IMG/VR virus record: IMGVR_UViG_3300009788_000347
Coordinates: 1 to 20,756 of that record
DNA from: a virus
Length of the DNA stretch: 20,756 bases
Direction: 5' to 3' (one strand)
Made by a program: the position numbers and the translations under genes. This document shows, piece by piece, positions 7,589 through 16,217 of this stretch (its first letter is position 1; every line of letters starts with the position of its first letter). The notes beneath the pieces are model-generated. The model made no database searches and was not told where the DNA came from. It saw only the letters and a list, made by a program, of their open reading frames with translations.

Positions 7589-7618
7589 AGGTGGGGGCCG
7601 ACTATCGACCCCCTACCT
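7589..7618 (-). terminator. Strong hairpin after the major capsid gene (attenuator candidate)
   Basis: An imperfect palindrome lies 14 nt past the capsid gene stop. On the minus strand the arms are AGGT-A-GGGGG-T-CGA and TCG-G-CCCCC-ACCT around a three-base loop, with about 12 pairs. No uridine run follows, so it is not a textbook intrinsic terminator. Hairpins after the capsid gene often lower downstream expression or protect the capsid mRNA end in phages. That role here is inferred. Confidence 0.5.
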
Positions 7619-7632
7619 CAGTCAGCCGCCGC

Positions 7633-8604
7633 TTACGACGTGTTCAGATCCGCCGCGAGACCGAGAGCGGCCTCGTTCTTGACCTTCAACGTCCACTCAG
7701 CGATGAGCATACGCTTCTCAGCGTCACCCGTCTTCGCCAGCTTGACGGTCTGGAACGGACGCAGGAACAGCACTTCGAGGAACTCGAAGTCCAAGAACCA
7801 TGCGTCTCTCTCCCTCTGGTACCGCGAAGGGATCACCTTCAGGGTGCCGAAGTCGGAGACGTACACGTCGATCGCAGCGATCACGGCCGAAGGGCTCGGA
7901 TCGACGTTCGACATGTCGAAGTTCCGCGTGACCACGCCCGAGAAGTTGGACACGGCCTGCTTGTTGAACGGGCCGACGAAGAGCGAACGAAGATTCGCCC
8001 CGCCGGTCCACATCAGGGACACCACGGCCTTCAGGATGGTCTCCGTGAAGGCACGCTGGGTGCCATCGCCACGGGCGTCATTCGGGACGCCACTGGTCCA
8101 CGTCGGGCTCGTCCCGCCCGCGCCGACCGAGTCGTGCGACTTGACGGTCGCACCGAGGGACGCGATCTCTCGCGCCGTGGTGCTGTCGCCGGCCACGCCG
8201 ATCTGGTTCTGGAAGATGATGGCTTCGAGATCCCGTCGCAGCTCCAGGCCACGCCGAGGAATCTGATACGCCATCTCCGAGCGCCTACCAGCCTTGTCCA
8301 GCACTTCCTCGGTGTCCGAGATGAGGAAGACTTTCCTGCTGATCTGCGTGATGTTTCCAACACGCACGCTCGCCGTGATCGCGCTGTACGAGGTGACATC
8401 GTCACCTTCGAGCTGCGCGTTGGAGGTGTCGGCCGAAGCGAGGACATCCGTCTGCCACTCTTCGGTCGTCTGCTTCGCGCTCCCTCTGCCAGCTGCGCTC
8501 AGGAACGGGGTCTCTTCGGGCGACACATCGTAGATGATGTCGGCAAGAGACTCACGCAACCCGGCCGCGTCGTAGCGGAGGAAGGTGTTTGCAACGATAG
8601 CCAT
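7633..8604 (-). CDS. Major capsid protein (DUF5309 / SU10-type, HK97 fold)
   Basis: This 323-aa protein has the N-terminal signature of the SU10-type capsid family: NTFLRYDAAGLRESLADIIY, then SPEETPFLSAAGRG, then TEEWQTDVLA and NAQLEGDDV. The middle has VGNITQISRKVFLISDTEE and a helical RRGLELRRDLEAIIFQNQ, the spine-helix region. The C-terminal half carries FGTLKVIPSRYQRERDAWFL and AEWTLKVKNEAALGLAADL, typical of the P-domain end of this family. Its length matches the family (about 300-340 aa). There is no N-terminal delta domain, in keeping with a separate scaffold gene directly upstream. The ATG at 8604 has an AGGGAGC ribosome site. This is one of the firmest calls in the window. Confidence 0.9.
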   Translation of the reverse strand: MAIVANTFLRYDAAGLRESLADIIYDVSPEETPFLSAAGRGSAKQTTEEWQTDVLASADTSNAQLEGDDVTSYSAITASVRVGNITQISRKVFLISDTEEVLDKAGRRSEMAYQIPRRGLELRRDLEAIIFQNQIGVAGDSTTAREIASLGATVKSHDSVGAGGTSPTWTSGVPNDARGDGTQRAFTETILKAVVSLMWTGGANLRSLFVGPFNKQAVSNFSGVVTRNFDMSNVDPSPSAVIAAIDVYVSDFGTLKVIPSRYQRERDAWFLDFEFLEVLFLRPFQTVKLAKTGDAEKRMLIAEWTLKVKNEAALGLAADLNTS

Positions 8605-8631
8605 TCTACTCTAGCTCCCTGCGAAGTTGTG

Positions 8632-9759
8632 CTAGGCGTCGTCGCCCAGCATGTCGAACAGAAGTGACTCAGCGTCGTTCACCGAGCCCGTCTCGGAAAG
8701 CCGCTGGCGAGCCGCGACTGCCTTCCGGCGTCCAGACTTGATACGCCGGCGTCTGGTTCCGGGCTTGAGCGCAGCCACGGGCGGTTTCTTGCCCTTGCGG
8801 ATCTTGCGACCCTTCGACTGCATCTCACTCAGGAGCATGGAGTCACGAATCAGGACCACCGCACGGTGATCGAGAAGCCCCTCCATCTCTTCCACGGAGA
8901 ATCCGATCTTGAGGGCATGGGCGTAGAGCCTCTTCTGCTCACTGGCCATGACCTCGGCACCCTTCTCAGGGTCGGACCACTCCGGGATCGCCTCCAGCAT
9001 CAGCTGCTGCTGCTCGCCCTTGAAGGTCTCAAGCTGCTGCGTTTGGTCAGCGACGTTCTCGTCGTCGACTCGCTTCTGCTCGGCCCGTAGCCCCTCCAGC
9101 TGTCGTACGTGGCGGGTCCACTTGGCGGATTCAGCAACGAACCGGGCGGGATCTTCCTTCTCCAGGGTGTCCCAATCCGGCTCTTGCGGATACGATTCAA
9201 CGAGCGCCTGCTCCACCTGCTTGAGGCGCTGCCCGTATACCTCACGACTCTCGCGCACAGTCGCAGCCTCGGCGTCGACCTCTTTTCGGGCCTTTGCCAG
9301 TTCCTGCGACTTCTGCGTATTGTGAGCCCGGAAGGAGTAGCCGTTGGTCAGCTCATCCATCGTGACCTCGTGTTCCTTGCCGTCCACCAGTACGGTGTAT
9401 GTCTCGGCAGTTTCCTCGGGGTCCTCGATGACGTTCCCATCCTCGTCGACGTACTCGTACTCGAACTCGTCTTCGAGGGGCTGTTCTTCCTCTCCGGTCT
9501 CTTCTCCGAGCGGGGGGTCGCCGTCTTCGACGATCTCTTCCACCGGCTCGTCTTCGCTGGGACTTGGAGCCTTGTCCACAACGGGTGGGTCGCTTTCCTC
9601 TTCTACCGGACCGGCGGCCGTCATCTTCCGGCCGTCCAGATCCGCTTCTGAGAGCAACCCTAGCAGCTTGGCCTCTGCCGTGTTCACGTCACCGCCGGCG
9701 GCGAAGAGATGCCTCTCCAACGGTGCTTCTTGTCCCTTATCCTCTGGTGCGTCTGCCAC
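8632..9759 (-). CDS. Scaffolding protein
   Basis: This 375-aa protein lies between portal and capsid genes, the usual place for a scaffold. Residues 50-118 are strongly acidic and low in complexity. Next comes TYTVLVDGKEHEVTMDEL (about 120-137), followed by NGYSFRAHNTQKSQELAKA; this DUF-like block is common in scaffolds of podo- and siphoviruses. Residues about 150-275 are Glu/Gln/Lys/Arg-rich helix, likely coiled coil. The C-terminal 60 residues are very basic (KIRKGKKPP, RRRRIKSGRRK), matching the capsid-binding basic tail of P22-type scaffolds. It would assemble with the capsid protein inside the procapsid and then exit. No protease domain is seen, so exit without self-cleavage is likely. 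Confidence 0.85.
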   Translation of the reverse strand: MADAPEDKGQEAPLERHLFAAGGDVNTAEAKLLGLLSEADLDGRKMTAAGPVEEESDPPVVDKAPSPSEDEPVEEIVEDGDPPLGEETGEEEQPLEDEFEYEYVDEDGNVIEDPEETAETYTVLVDGKEHEVTMDELTNGYSFRAHNTQKSQELAKARKEVDAEAATVRESREVYGQRLKQVEQALVESYPQEPDWDTLEKEDPARFVAESAKWTRHVRQLEGLRAEQKRVDDENVADQTQQLETFKGEQQQLMLEAIPEWSDPEKGAEVMASEQKRLYAHALKIGFSVEEMEGLLDHRAVVLIRDSMLLSEMQSKGRKIRKGKKPPVAALKPGTRRRRIKSGRRKAVAARQRLSETGSVNDAESLLFDMLGDDA

Positions 9760-9795
9760 GCCATGCCTCGGTGTTGGAGCCGGCCGGGCCCGCGT

Positions 9796-10044
9796 TTACG
9801 GGATGTCGGTTGTCGGCTCTTCCTCGTCCTCGGGCTCCGGCTCGAATAGTGAGGCCATGAACCCAAGTTGCCGCAGGAGGCCGCCGAGAGCGTGGCGTCT
9901 GTGCCATGCCGCCTCGCGGGCCTCTACGTCTTCGCCACTCATCCAGTCGTCGAGGTATTCGTCGGCCGCGAACTCTAGGGCCTCCGTGAGTACCGGGTCT
10001 TCGAGCAGCTGGATCGCGCGTCGCGCCTTCTGTTGCTGGTCCAC
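9796..10044 (-). CDS. Small conserved protein between portal and scaffold
   Basis: This 82-aa protein starts at ATG 10044, 12 nt after the portal stop (10057). It is largely helical: KARRAIQLLEDPVLTEALEF, then YLDDWMSGEDVEAREAAWHR and ALGGLLRQLG. The tail is acidic (EPEPEDEEEPTTDIP). Small helical proteins of this type ('LL.dP.l..aL...e..y...W.......RE...') are common between portal and scaffold/capsid genes, where they are usually annotated as hypothetical. A head-assembly role is implied by position only. Confidence 0.68.
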   Translation of the reverse strand: MDQQQKARRAIQLLEDPVLTEALEFAADEYLDDWMSGEDVEAREAAWHRRHALGGLLRQLGFMASLFEPEPEDEEEPTTDIP

Positions 10045-10056
10045 AGGCAGACCTCT

Positions 10057-12285
10057 CTATTCCGTGGGTGTCCGTGCAGCCGCCGCAGCAGCCGCCTCGC
10101 GTTTGTTCTGCTGGTCCATCAGGAGCTTCGCCGCGCTCACGCCGGCGTCCTGCTCCGCTCTGTCGCTCTTGACTGCCGCATCGAGAACCGACGTAGCGAG
10201 AGCACCCTGCTCCCGGTTGGCCTCGTTGCGGACGCGCTCCGAGTCGACCGCGAAGGTGCGGGCGATCTTGTCGCGCTCTCTGTCGTCCTTGAGAAGCATG
10301 TCCTGGGTCTTCAGCTCGATCTCGGCCTGGGCCTTCTCACCGTCCTGCTTGACCCGCTGCGCCTCGATCATGACCAACTGTTCCTCCGGGGAGGGCTGCT
10401 GGCCGGCCTGGGCCTGCTCTTGCTCGAACGCCTGCTGTTGCTCCGGCCCCCAAATGGTGAAGAACTCGTCGCCGGTCGGGAACCCGGCCAGCTCGACGAT
10501 CTTCTCCAGCGTGGTGCGGATGCCCTGCCAGGACACGAGAGGCGAGGCCAGCCCCATCAGCTCCTGCTGCTTCGCGAGCACGAGGCCGAGGATCTGAAGC
10601 TTGTCCTCGACGAGGCCAGTCCCGAGCGCCACGTTGACGCGCACGTCCATCGTGGCGTCCCACTTGTCCGGGTCCACCGAGATGTAATCGCCCCGGAGGC
10701 GGACGATCCGCCTGCGAGTCTCGTCCTTGTGGACCACGAGCAGCCGGAGGATGCCTTTGTACAGCTCGGCCACGCCCGTCTCCGCGAAGATGCGGGCGAT
10801 CATCTCCAACTGCTGCTGAGAGCCCGTGACGCTGGCCTGGACGGCCGCCTTCGTCGTGGACTGGAGGACGGAGGGGTCGAGCCCCTGCGACGCCTTAGAG
10901 CGCCCTGTGCGGTCTTCCTTGACCGAGTCGAGGTAGCGCAGCATCTCCAACGCCTCGCCACCCACCCAACGGTGGGGCACCTCTCGCATCATGTTCGGTC
11001 GCTTGGCCCGCACGATGCGGGACAGCTTCCGGGACATAACGTCCTTCATGTTCACTTCCGACGCCACGACTTCCGTCACGGGGTCGATCGCGGTGGCCAG
11101 CGAATCGAGGCTGGCCCGCGCGACGAAGGACTGGATCCTCTGGAGATCCATCGTGATGTCGGACATCGAGCTGCCGACGATCGTGTGGGGCTCCGGTTCG
11201 GGGCTCAGGAACGCGAACGGGATCTCGTCCACCAGCTCGCCCTCACCGTCGCCGTTGGCGATGATGTAGTCGGTGCCGATGCACTGATAGAAGCGCAGCT
11301 CCGCGATGTCGTCGCCGTCCACGTCGATTCGCGCATACAGCTCCGCGAACTGCGTCAACTCGGCGGCGTCGTCACGTACGGACTGCGTGGGAGAGTTTCC
11401 CCCGTCGACCCGGCGTGCAGCTCGCACCTCAGAGGTCAGGGCGTTCTCCATCGCCTCGCCGGCGTGCTCTTCGACCAAGTCCCGGTCGAGGCCCATGGCG
11501 ATCAGCTCGTCGGCCGGCACGTCCCGGATGTGCCCGATCAGCATGGCGTCGTGCTTGCTCCGCGCGTCCGGGCTCCAGATCATCTCTTCGGCCGGGATGG
11601 CGGCGAACCGCACCTTGCCCTCGGCGCTCATGAACCGCGCCTCTAGGTCGAACACCTCCTGCTGGTTGCCGTTGAGGCCCGCCTCTTCCGTCATGAGTAC
11701 GATGTCGGTGACGCCGATCTCGCTCTCCAGCACCGCCGAAAAGGCGCCGATCTCAGCGAGGGTCAGGGACTGGAACTTCTGCACCTGGGGCTTCTGGTTC
11801 CGCTCGAACCACCACTTCATGATCCCGAGCCGACGGACCAGAGCGTCCTTGAACCAGCTGTGGAACTCCAAGAAGCCGTCGTTGTCCTCGCGGATGACGA
11901 GGTTGACGAAGTCGGTCTGCTGCTTCGCCAAGTCCACGTCCTCTTCCTGCCGGCCGATGAACTCCACGACCCGCTCGGGGCCGAAGAACACGCGCAGCAG
12001 GGAGGGCATGGTCGCGCGGATGGCGTCCCGGACCACGGTGAGGACGATCTGTGACCGGCCCTCTACCTCGTTCCCGAACGGCTCGCCCTTGTAGTACTTG
12101 GTCGCCTCCGCGAGGAAGGGGTCCAGATTTTCCTCACGCCAGTGGCGGGCCTCTTCAGCCATCTCTTGGAGCTTGTTCCGCACGTCCTCGTTCTCGGGGT
12201 CTATAGACTCCGAGACGGTGGTCGGGCTTTCTTCCTGCTCCAGAATCGCCTGCTCGTCAGCGACGTAGTATTCTCGTCCGTCCAC
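10057..12285 (-). CDS. Portal protein (P22-like)
   Basis: This 742-aa protein starts at a GTG whose first G is the last base of the TerL stop (TAGTG), so its translation is coupled to TerL. After an acidic leader it has the P22-type start of helices (HWREENLDPFLAEATKYYKG), then GRSQIVLTVVRDAIRATMPS and LLRVFFGPERVVEF (residues about 76-110). Further on are a long central stem/clip region and a conserved MSDITMDLQRIQSFVARASL stretch. The C-terminal 130 residues (from about 605) are Gln/Glu/Lys/Ala-rich helix, matching the long barrel domain of P22-like portals. Length is typical. It forms the dodecameric DNA channel at one capsid vertex, binding TerL during packaging and the adaptor afterwards. 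The adaptor gene is present at 3940-4584. Confidence 0.9.
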   Translation of the reverse strand: MDGREYYVADEQAILEQEESPTTVSESIDPENEDVRNKLQEMAEEARHWREENLDPFLAEATKYYKGEPFGNEVEGRSQIVLTVVRDAIRATMPSLLRVFFGPERVVEFIGRQEEDVDLAKQQTDFVNLVIREDNDGFLEFHSWFKDALVRRLGIMKWWFERNQKPQVQKFQSLTLAEIGAFSAVLESEIGVTDIVLMTEEAGLNGNQQEVFDLEARFMSAEGKVRFAAIPAEEMIWSPDARSKHDAMLIGHIRDVPADELIAMGLDRDLVEEHAGEAMENALTSEVRAARRVDGGNSPTQSVRDDAAELTQFAELYARIDVDGDDIAELRFYQCIGTDYIIANGDGEGELVDEIPFAFLSPEPEPHTIVGSSMSDITMDLQRIQSFVARASLDSLATAIDPVTEVVASEVNMKDVMSRKLSRIVRAKRPNMMREVPHRWVGGEALEMLRYLDSVKEDRTGRSKASQGLDPSVLQSTTKAAVQASVTGSQQQLEMIARIFAETGVAELYKGILRLLVVHKDETRRRIVRLRGDYISVDPDKWDATMDVRVNVALGTGLVEDKLQILGLVLAKQQELMGLASPLVSWQGIRTTLEKIVELAGFPTGDEFFTIWGPEQQQAFEQEQAQAGQQPSPEEQLVMIEAQRVKQDGEKAQAEIELKTQDMLLKDDRERDKIARTFAVDSERVRNEANREQGALATSVLDAAVKSDRAEQDAGVSAAKLLMDQQNKREAAAAAAARTPTE

Positions 12286-13760
12286 TAGGGAACCCCCATC
12301 GATCGGTCAGGTAGCTCTTCGTTCCACGCGGACCCGCTGAAGCCCGTGCCATGTCCCATGAGCACGGCCACGTCCTCCGCGAAGGTCAGCATGAAGGCGT
12401 CCGCGAGATCGGGCGAAGCGACGCCCCGCTTCCGCATCTCGTCCTTACTCTCAACCTTGATCTTCCCGCTCGACTGATAGCTGTACGTCGGCTTCACCAG
12501 CTCCGACACGGTGATCTCGACCGGGCAGTGCTCTTTGCGACTGAAGGGCGGGAACTTCACGTCCTTGCCCTCGAACCACTCCCGGACCCTCCACCACAGC
12601 TCGTCGCGGAGTCGCATGAACCTATCGTCGATATTCGCGCTCTCACCGACGTTTATTCCACGCACGGGGAGCCCCAGCTCGATCAGCCGGTCCACCACGC
12701 CACCGCCCAGCCCGTTCACGTCGATCAGAATGGTCTCGGGCCGCTCCGACGGCATCGTCGCGTCCCACTTGCGCTTGATCCTCCCGGCCGTCTGCATCAG
12801 GTCGACACCTTCCCAGGTCTCGATGCTGACCAGCTCGCGCTTCGTGCGGACGGCCAGTGCGTTCCTGGCGGAGCCAAAGCGGGCCACGTCCACGCCCCAC
12901 ACGCAGGGGGCGCCGGGCACCGTCTTGATGTCGCGCGTCCTAGACGCCTCGACCAGCTCGAACGGGACGACGGTGTTCTCGTCGCCCTTCGGAAACTCCC
13001 CCAGGACCCGGATGCGGTAGGCATTTGACTCTTCGCCGTACCGCAGGGCGATGTCCTCGACGAAGTCGGGGATCACCCTGTCGCTCGGAATCCCGCTCGG
13101 CCAGTCCACGCTGGCGGCCCGGATGTGGTACGTCTTCCAGTTGTCCGCCATCTTGTTGAACACGTCGAAGAACAGCCCCGAGGTCCGCACCGGGTTCCCC
13201 AGCAAGATCGTCGTAGCGTTCTCACCTGACATGGAACCTGAGCCGGCCTCGAAGATCGGCTCCGGGATACCCGATGCCTCGTCCGCGATGATGAGGACGT
13301 GGTCGCTGTGGATCCCCTGGAGGGCTTCCGGCATCTCGGGCCGGGCGCTCCGGGCGCTGAAGAAGGACTCCGCCGGGCTCCCCAGCAGCTCGATACGGTC
13401 GCTCTTGAAGTTGAAGAGCGCGTTCAGCTGCGGCGGAAGCCGTTTGCCCCAGGACAGGATCTCCGTGAAGAGGGAGTCGAACAACTGCCCCTTCGTGGGG
13501 GCCGTGGCGACGGTCTTCTGCGGGAACCTCGTTAGCAACATGCACCAGACCATCCATGCCACGACGCAGGTTTTCCCGGGACCATGAGCGGACCGAATGG
13601 CGATACGCCGTTCGCCCCGCCCAAAGTCCTGCAGCACGTCACCCTGCCACTCATCTGGATCGGCCTTGAACACCTCCTTGACGAGGTTCACCGGGCCCAT
13701 GGCTCCCATGGGGGGACCGTAGCGTCCGATGAAGTCAAGCAGAATCTGGTGTGGCAGCAC
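12285..13760 (-). CDS. terL: Terminase large subunit (packaging ATPase/nuclease)
   Basis: This 491-aa protein carries both terminase activities. ATPase: Walker A at residues 57-64 (SAHGPGKT), Walker B HVLIIADEAS with D160-E161, and a coupling motif around LLGNPVRTSG (187-195). The adenine-side WQ (39-40) precedes them. Nuclease (RNase H fold): GVDVARFG with D291, ILIDVNGLGGG with D347, and DLADAFML with D451/D454, the expected metal-binding acidic residues. Start is GTG at 13760, placed directly after the stop of the fibre gene; the ribosome site is weak, so the true start could be the internal Met at about residue 18. It drives DNA into the procapsid through the portal. TerS lies about 5 kb upstream in the operon and not adjacent, as discussed in findings. 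Confidence 0.94.
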   Translation of the reverse strand: MLPHQILLDFIGRYGPPMGAMGPVNLVKEVFKADPDEWQGDVLQDFGRGERRIAIRSAHGPGKTCVVAWMVWCMLLTRFPQKTVATAPTKGQLFDSLFTEILSWGKRLPPQLNALFNFKSDRIELLGSPAESFFSARSARPEMPEALQGIHSDHVLIIADEASGIPEPIFEAGSGSMSGENATTILLGNPVRTSGLFFDVFNKMADNWKTYHIRAASVDWPSGIPSDRVIPDFVEDIALRYGEESNAYRIRVLGEFPKGDENTVVPFELVEASRTRDIKTVPGAPCVWGVDVARFGSARNALAVRTKRELVSIETWEGVDLMQTAGRIKRKWDATMPSERPETILIDVNGLGGGVVDRLIELGLPVRGINVGESANIDDRFMRLRDELWWRVREWFEGKDVKFPPFSRKEHCPVEITVSELVKPTYSYQSSGKIKVESKDEMRKRGVASPDLADAFMLTFAEDVAVLMGHGTGFSGSAWNEELPDRSMGVP

Positions 13761-13761
13761 T

Positions 13762-15294
13762 CTAGTAGACCCCGTACCGCGTGTTCAGGTAGTCGCGGAC
13801 GAGAATCCGATCAGCGTCCGACAACGCGGTCCGGTAGAAGATCACCGCCGCGATCGAGCCGATGAAGGGCTCCGTGTTCGCCTGCGTCCCGCCGACGTTG
13901 TAGGTCTCCAGCTGCTGCAGGACCGGGTTCCCGACATCTTCCTCCGCGCCGTCGTCGACCGCGATGTTCATGAAAGTGTTGTTCGACCGGTAGCTGATGA
14001 GGTACTTCGTGTTGTCCGCCAGCGTGGTGGACGTTTCGAGCCACCCGCCATTAGTGTCCCACCAGTACAGCCGGTTGTTCGCAGCGTTACGACGAGCCCC
14101 AAAGCTCATCCGGTTCGTAGCGATGGGGGACGAGAACTGCACCATGGTGGAGTGCCCGGGGGCGCCGGAGATCACTCCGGTCTTCAGTACGATGAACACG
14201 GTGATCGGTCCCAGCCCCGTACTCGCGCCCCTGTCCGCGTTCAGCATGTCTGTCTGCGAACCGTTCCAGAGGACGTGCTTCCGGGGGCTGGTGAACACGC
14301 TGTCCTTGACGAGCGCGTTTGCCGATGTGTTCTTCGTGAAGTCGTAACCGCTCCAGATGTCGACCCACGATCCGATCTGAGAATCCAGAGCACCGAGACT
14401 GCCCGCGTCCAGCCTGAACTCCTGCGTGCCAGTGACCGTCGGATATACCGGGATGTCCAGCTGGAAGGTCGAACCCGGGTAGAACGCCCCGGACAGCCTG
14501 TACAGCTCTACATCGAGGTTGTCGGTCACGATTGCCGTCGGCCAGCCGTCGTAGGGGACCTCGTCGCCTCCGAGGTCCAGAGTGGCTGTCCCGCCGGATT
14601 CAGTCGCGGTCCCCACCACGGCCTCGCCGGAGGTGAGGATCTTGAACTTCTGACTAGCTTCGAGCCCTGTGCAGGTCACGATCTTGTCGGACATGTAGAT
14701 CACGTCGTCGAAGAGGCATGACCCCGACGTACGGGCCCACAGGACGAGGATCCCGTCCTGCCCGTTCAGTGCGGCGTCGGTCTCAACGGCGCGAACGGCT
14801 CCGTCCCGCCAACTCCTTTGGTCGTTGTCCGCCACATATAGGGCGGCCAGCTTCTGCACGTTGTCCGGGTTGCCGAGACCCGAGTTGTCGAGGTTCGTGT
14901 ACGAGGTGTTCGACACACGGAAGAGCGTCGTGCTCCCCTCCAGATACCCCATGTAGTAGGCGTCGATGTCCGCGTTCCACCGAAGCTCGAAGGCCCCGTC
15001 TCCTGTGCCGCTACGAGTCATCTGGCACTGCGCGTATGACTTGTTCCGCGCCGCGACGGTCGTGATGGGCAGCTTCAGCCGTCCCCACGAGTTGACTTGC
15101 ACCTGCCCACCCACGATGGCGGACGTACCTCCGCTAGTGTCCCAAAGCGACAGGTCTCCGCTGAAGTCGTCCTTGAACAGGAGCCCTTCAGTGAGCTGCG
15201 AGAGGGGGTTGACGGCTGGGGCTCCGCCCGGGGTACTGGTCGGAACCCAAACCCCACTTCGAGTAGGGCTCCAGACAGCAGATTTGACGCTCAC
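13762..15294 (-). CDS. Fibre/appendage protein with two concanavalin/LamG-type domains
   Basis: This 510-aa protein starts at a GTG directly after the stop of the upstream 102-aa gene. Residues about 39-190 resemble a LamG/concanavalin-like jelly roll (FKDDFSGDLSLWDTSGGT, GAFELRWNADIDAYYMGYLE). Residues about 300-510 form a second one, ending in FIGSIAAVIFYRTALSDADR and VRDYLNTRYG, the ending typical of LamG-type domains in phage fibres and environmental surface proteins. Between them is a shorter beta-linker region. LamG domains usually bind carbohydrate. A virion attachment role is therefore likely. It is odd that this gene sits immediately before TerL and not with the other fibre genes at the left side; this could be a moron or a separate head/vertex fibre. 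Confidence 0.75.
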   Translation of the reverse strand: MSVKSAVWSPTRSGVWVPTSTPGGAPAVNPLSQLTEGLLFKDDFSGDLSLWDTSGGTSAIVGGQVQVNSWGRLKLPITTVAARNKSYAQCQMTRSGTGDGAFELRWNADIDAYYMGYLEGSTTLFRVSNTSYTNLDNSGLGNPDNVQKLAALYVADNDQRSWRDGAVRAVETDAALNGQDGILVLWARTSGSCLFDDVIYMSDKIVTCTGLEASQKFKILTSGEAVVGTATESGGTATLDLGGDEVPYDGWPTAIVTDNLDVELYRLSGAFYPGSTFQLDIPVYPTVTGTQEFRLDAGSLGALDSQIGSWVDIWSGYDFTKNTSANALVKDSVFTSPRKHVLWNGSQTDMLNADRGASTGLGPITVFIVLKTGVISGAPGHSTMVQFSSPIATNRMSFGARRNAANNRLYWWDTNGGWLETSTTLADNTKYLISYRSNNTFMNIAVDDGAEEDVGNPVLQQLETYNVGGTQANTEPFIGSIAAVIFYRTALSDADRILVRDYLNTRYGVY

Positions 15295-15603
15295 TTAGAG
15301 GTGCCGGGGATTCTTGAGGATGCTCGCCGCCACGTCGGTCGGAACCGCCACGGACGCGATTGCCCGAAGCTGAACGCCGGCCGGCGCCACGAAAGCGACC
15401 GCTCCGTCCTCCGTCAGCACGCCTGTGCTGCCCATGGAGACGAAGCTCCGGGCGGGCGTGGTTCGGACCTGTAGCGTCACCGTCGCGCCATTCCACGTAC
15501 CTTCCGCGATGAACATGCCCTCGCCCCCGCTCCAGTCGACGATACTCGTCGCTTCGACCGAAGAGTCGAGAATATGCTCTAGGACGCCGTTATTGAGTCC
15601 CAT
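15295..15603 (-). CDS. Small beta-rich phage structural protein
   Basis: This 102-aa protein starts at ATG 15603 with AGGGAG eight bases upstream. Its centre reads SIVDWSGGEGMFIAEGTWNG, then ATVTLQVRTT; its end has VAPAGVQLRAIASVAVP. This 'G.G.F...G.W.G..V.LQ......F....P.G..LRA' pattern recurs in small proteins of phage structural operons, whose function is not settled (decoration or fibre-associated roles have been suggested). The next gene, a LamG fibre, begins on the base following its stop, so they are likely translated together. It may be a cofactor or capping protein for that fibre. Confidence 0.65.
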   Translation of the reverse strand: MGLNNGVLEHILDSSVEATSIVDWSGGEGMFIAEGTWNGATVTLQVRTTPARSFVSMGSTGVLTEDGAVAFVAPAGVQLRAIASVAVPTDVAASILKNPRHL

Positions 15604-15722
15604 CTTGGTTCTCCCTGTGAGTGAACCCTTTCGGGCCGATTTTCAAGAAATACGAGGCGTCAATGCTGCATTTGGCGGTTTAGACCGCTCAGAACGGTTT
15701 TCAGCTTGACTTGGCCCCGGAT
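15604..15722 (-). other. Intergenic stretch with overlapping stem-loops
   Basis: This 119-nt gap is one of the few in the late operon. It holds a perfect hairpin (GCGGT-TTAG-ACCGC at 15675-15688) whose right arm can pair instead with CGGT at 15695-15698, giving two mutually exclusive stems. On the plus strand the second stem is followed by TTTT, so it would be terminator-like for transcription opposite to the operon. No convincing promoter was seen for leftward transcription. The ribosome site for the 102-aa gene lies at its left end. Confidence 0.35.
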
Positions 15723-16217
15723 TTAGATGTCTGCGCCTGCGTAGCTGCTCATGGCCGGGCTGGGAGCGATCCACAGCGTCCCAACGTCACAGGCCATCGG
15801 TGACAGCGGAATTGGTTGCGGAGGGGACATTACGAGCCCCCCACCGGTGATTTCGAGGATGAGGTAGCCCCCGGAGCCCATCAGATTCCGGTTGACCTTG
15901 ATTCTCTCCGTTTGGAAGCCGTAGACGGTCGGTTGGAGGCGCCGATGGAAGCCGGAGCGGCTTACGACGTGTACCTTCATCGAATACGTCCCCTGGTTCT
16001 TCACCACGAGCGTTACGGTCGGACTTCGTCGGTCACAGCGGTCTTCGTAGGCCGCCACGACCTCTTCGTCGCGTGGATCGAGTTCTGTGTGCTTCCCGCA
16101 TCCCTGCACCAGAGCGAGGGCCAAAATGGCGGCTAGACCCAGCGCCAGGGCCCCGGCGGAGCGCCGGTTGCGCGAAACCTGCCGCTGGCGGCACACGCCG
16201 TACTCGCTGCGGGCCAT
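15723..16217 (-). CDS. Putative lipoprotein (moron-like)
   Basis: This 164-aa protein overlaps the upstream gene by one base (TAATG) and has a GAGGG ribosome site. An Arg-rich N-terminus (about 20 residues) is followed by a hydrophobic stretch ALALGLAAILALALVQGC with a cysteine in a lipobox-like position (LVQGC, V at -3 and G at -1), so it is probably exported and lipidated. The mature part has a beta-sandwich look: VTLVVKNQGTYSMKVHVVSR, RRLQPTVYGFQ, GGYLILEITGGG, then a Pro-rich end. The overall pattern resembles short lipoproteins I associate with Gemmatimonadota and related soil/marine bacteria ('VxNxxxxxxxVYxVxxGxRxRLGxV'). That resemblance is recollection, not a search. Phage lipoproteins often block superinfection at the cell surface, but this function is unproven here. 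Confidence 0.55.
   Translation of the reverse strand: MARSEYGVCRQRQVSRNRRSAGALALGLAAILALALVQGCGKHTELDPRDEEVVAAYEDRCDRRSPTVTLVVKNQGTYSMKVHVVSRSGFHRRLQPTVYGFQTERIKVNRNLMGSGGYLILEITGGGLVMSPPQPIPLSPMACDVGTLWIAPSPAMSSYAGADI

Noticed and set aside
7024-8667. Long plus-strand open frame opposite the capsid and sulfotransferase genes
   Set aside because: It is a mirror of high third-position GC in the minus-strand genes: Arg/Val/His-rich, without a family pattern, and it runs through several well-supported genes.
10033-11646. Long plus-strand open frame opposite the portal gene
   Set aside because: Same cause: antisense to a clear portal protein, with a repetitive Leu/Arg/His composition and no recognisable domain.
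15684-15702. Intrinsic terminator (ACCG/CGGT followed by TTTT) on the plus strand
   Set aside because: The stem has only four pairs and no gene upstream is transcribed in that direction.
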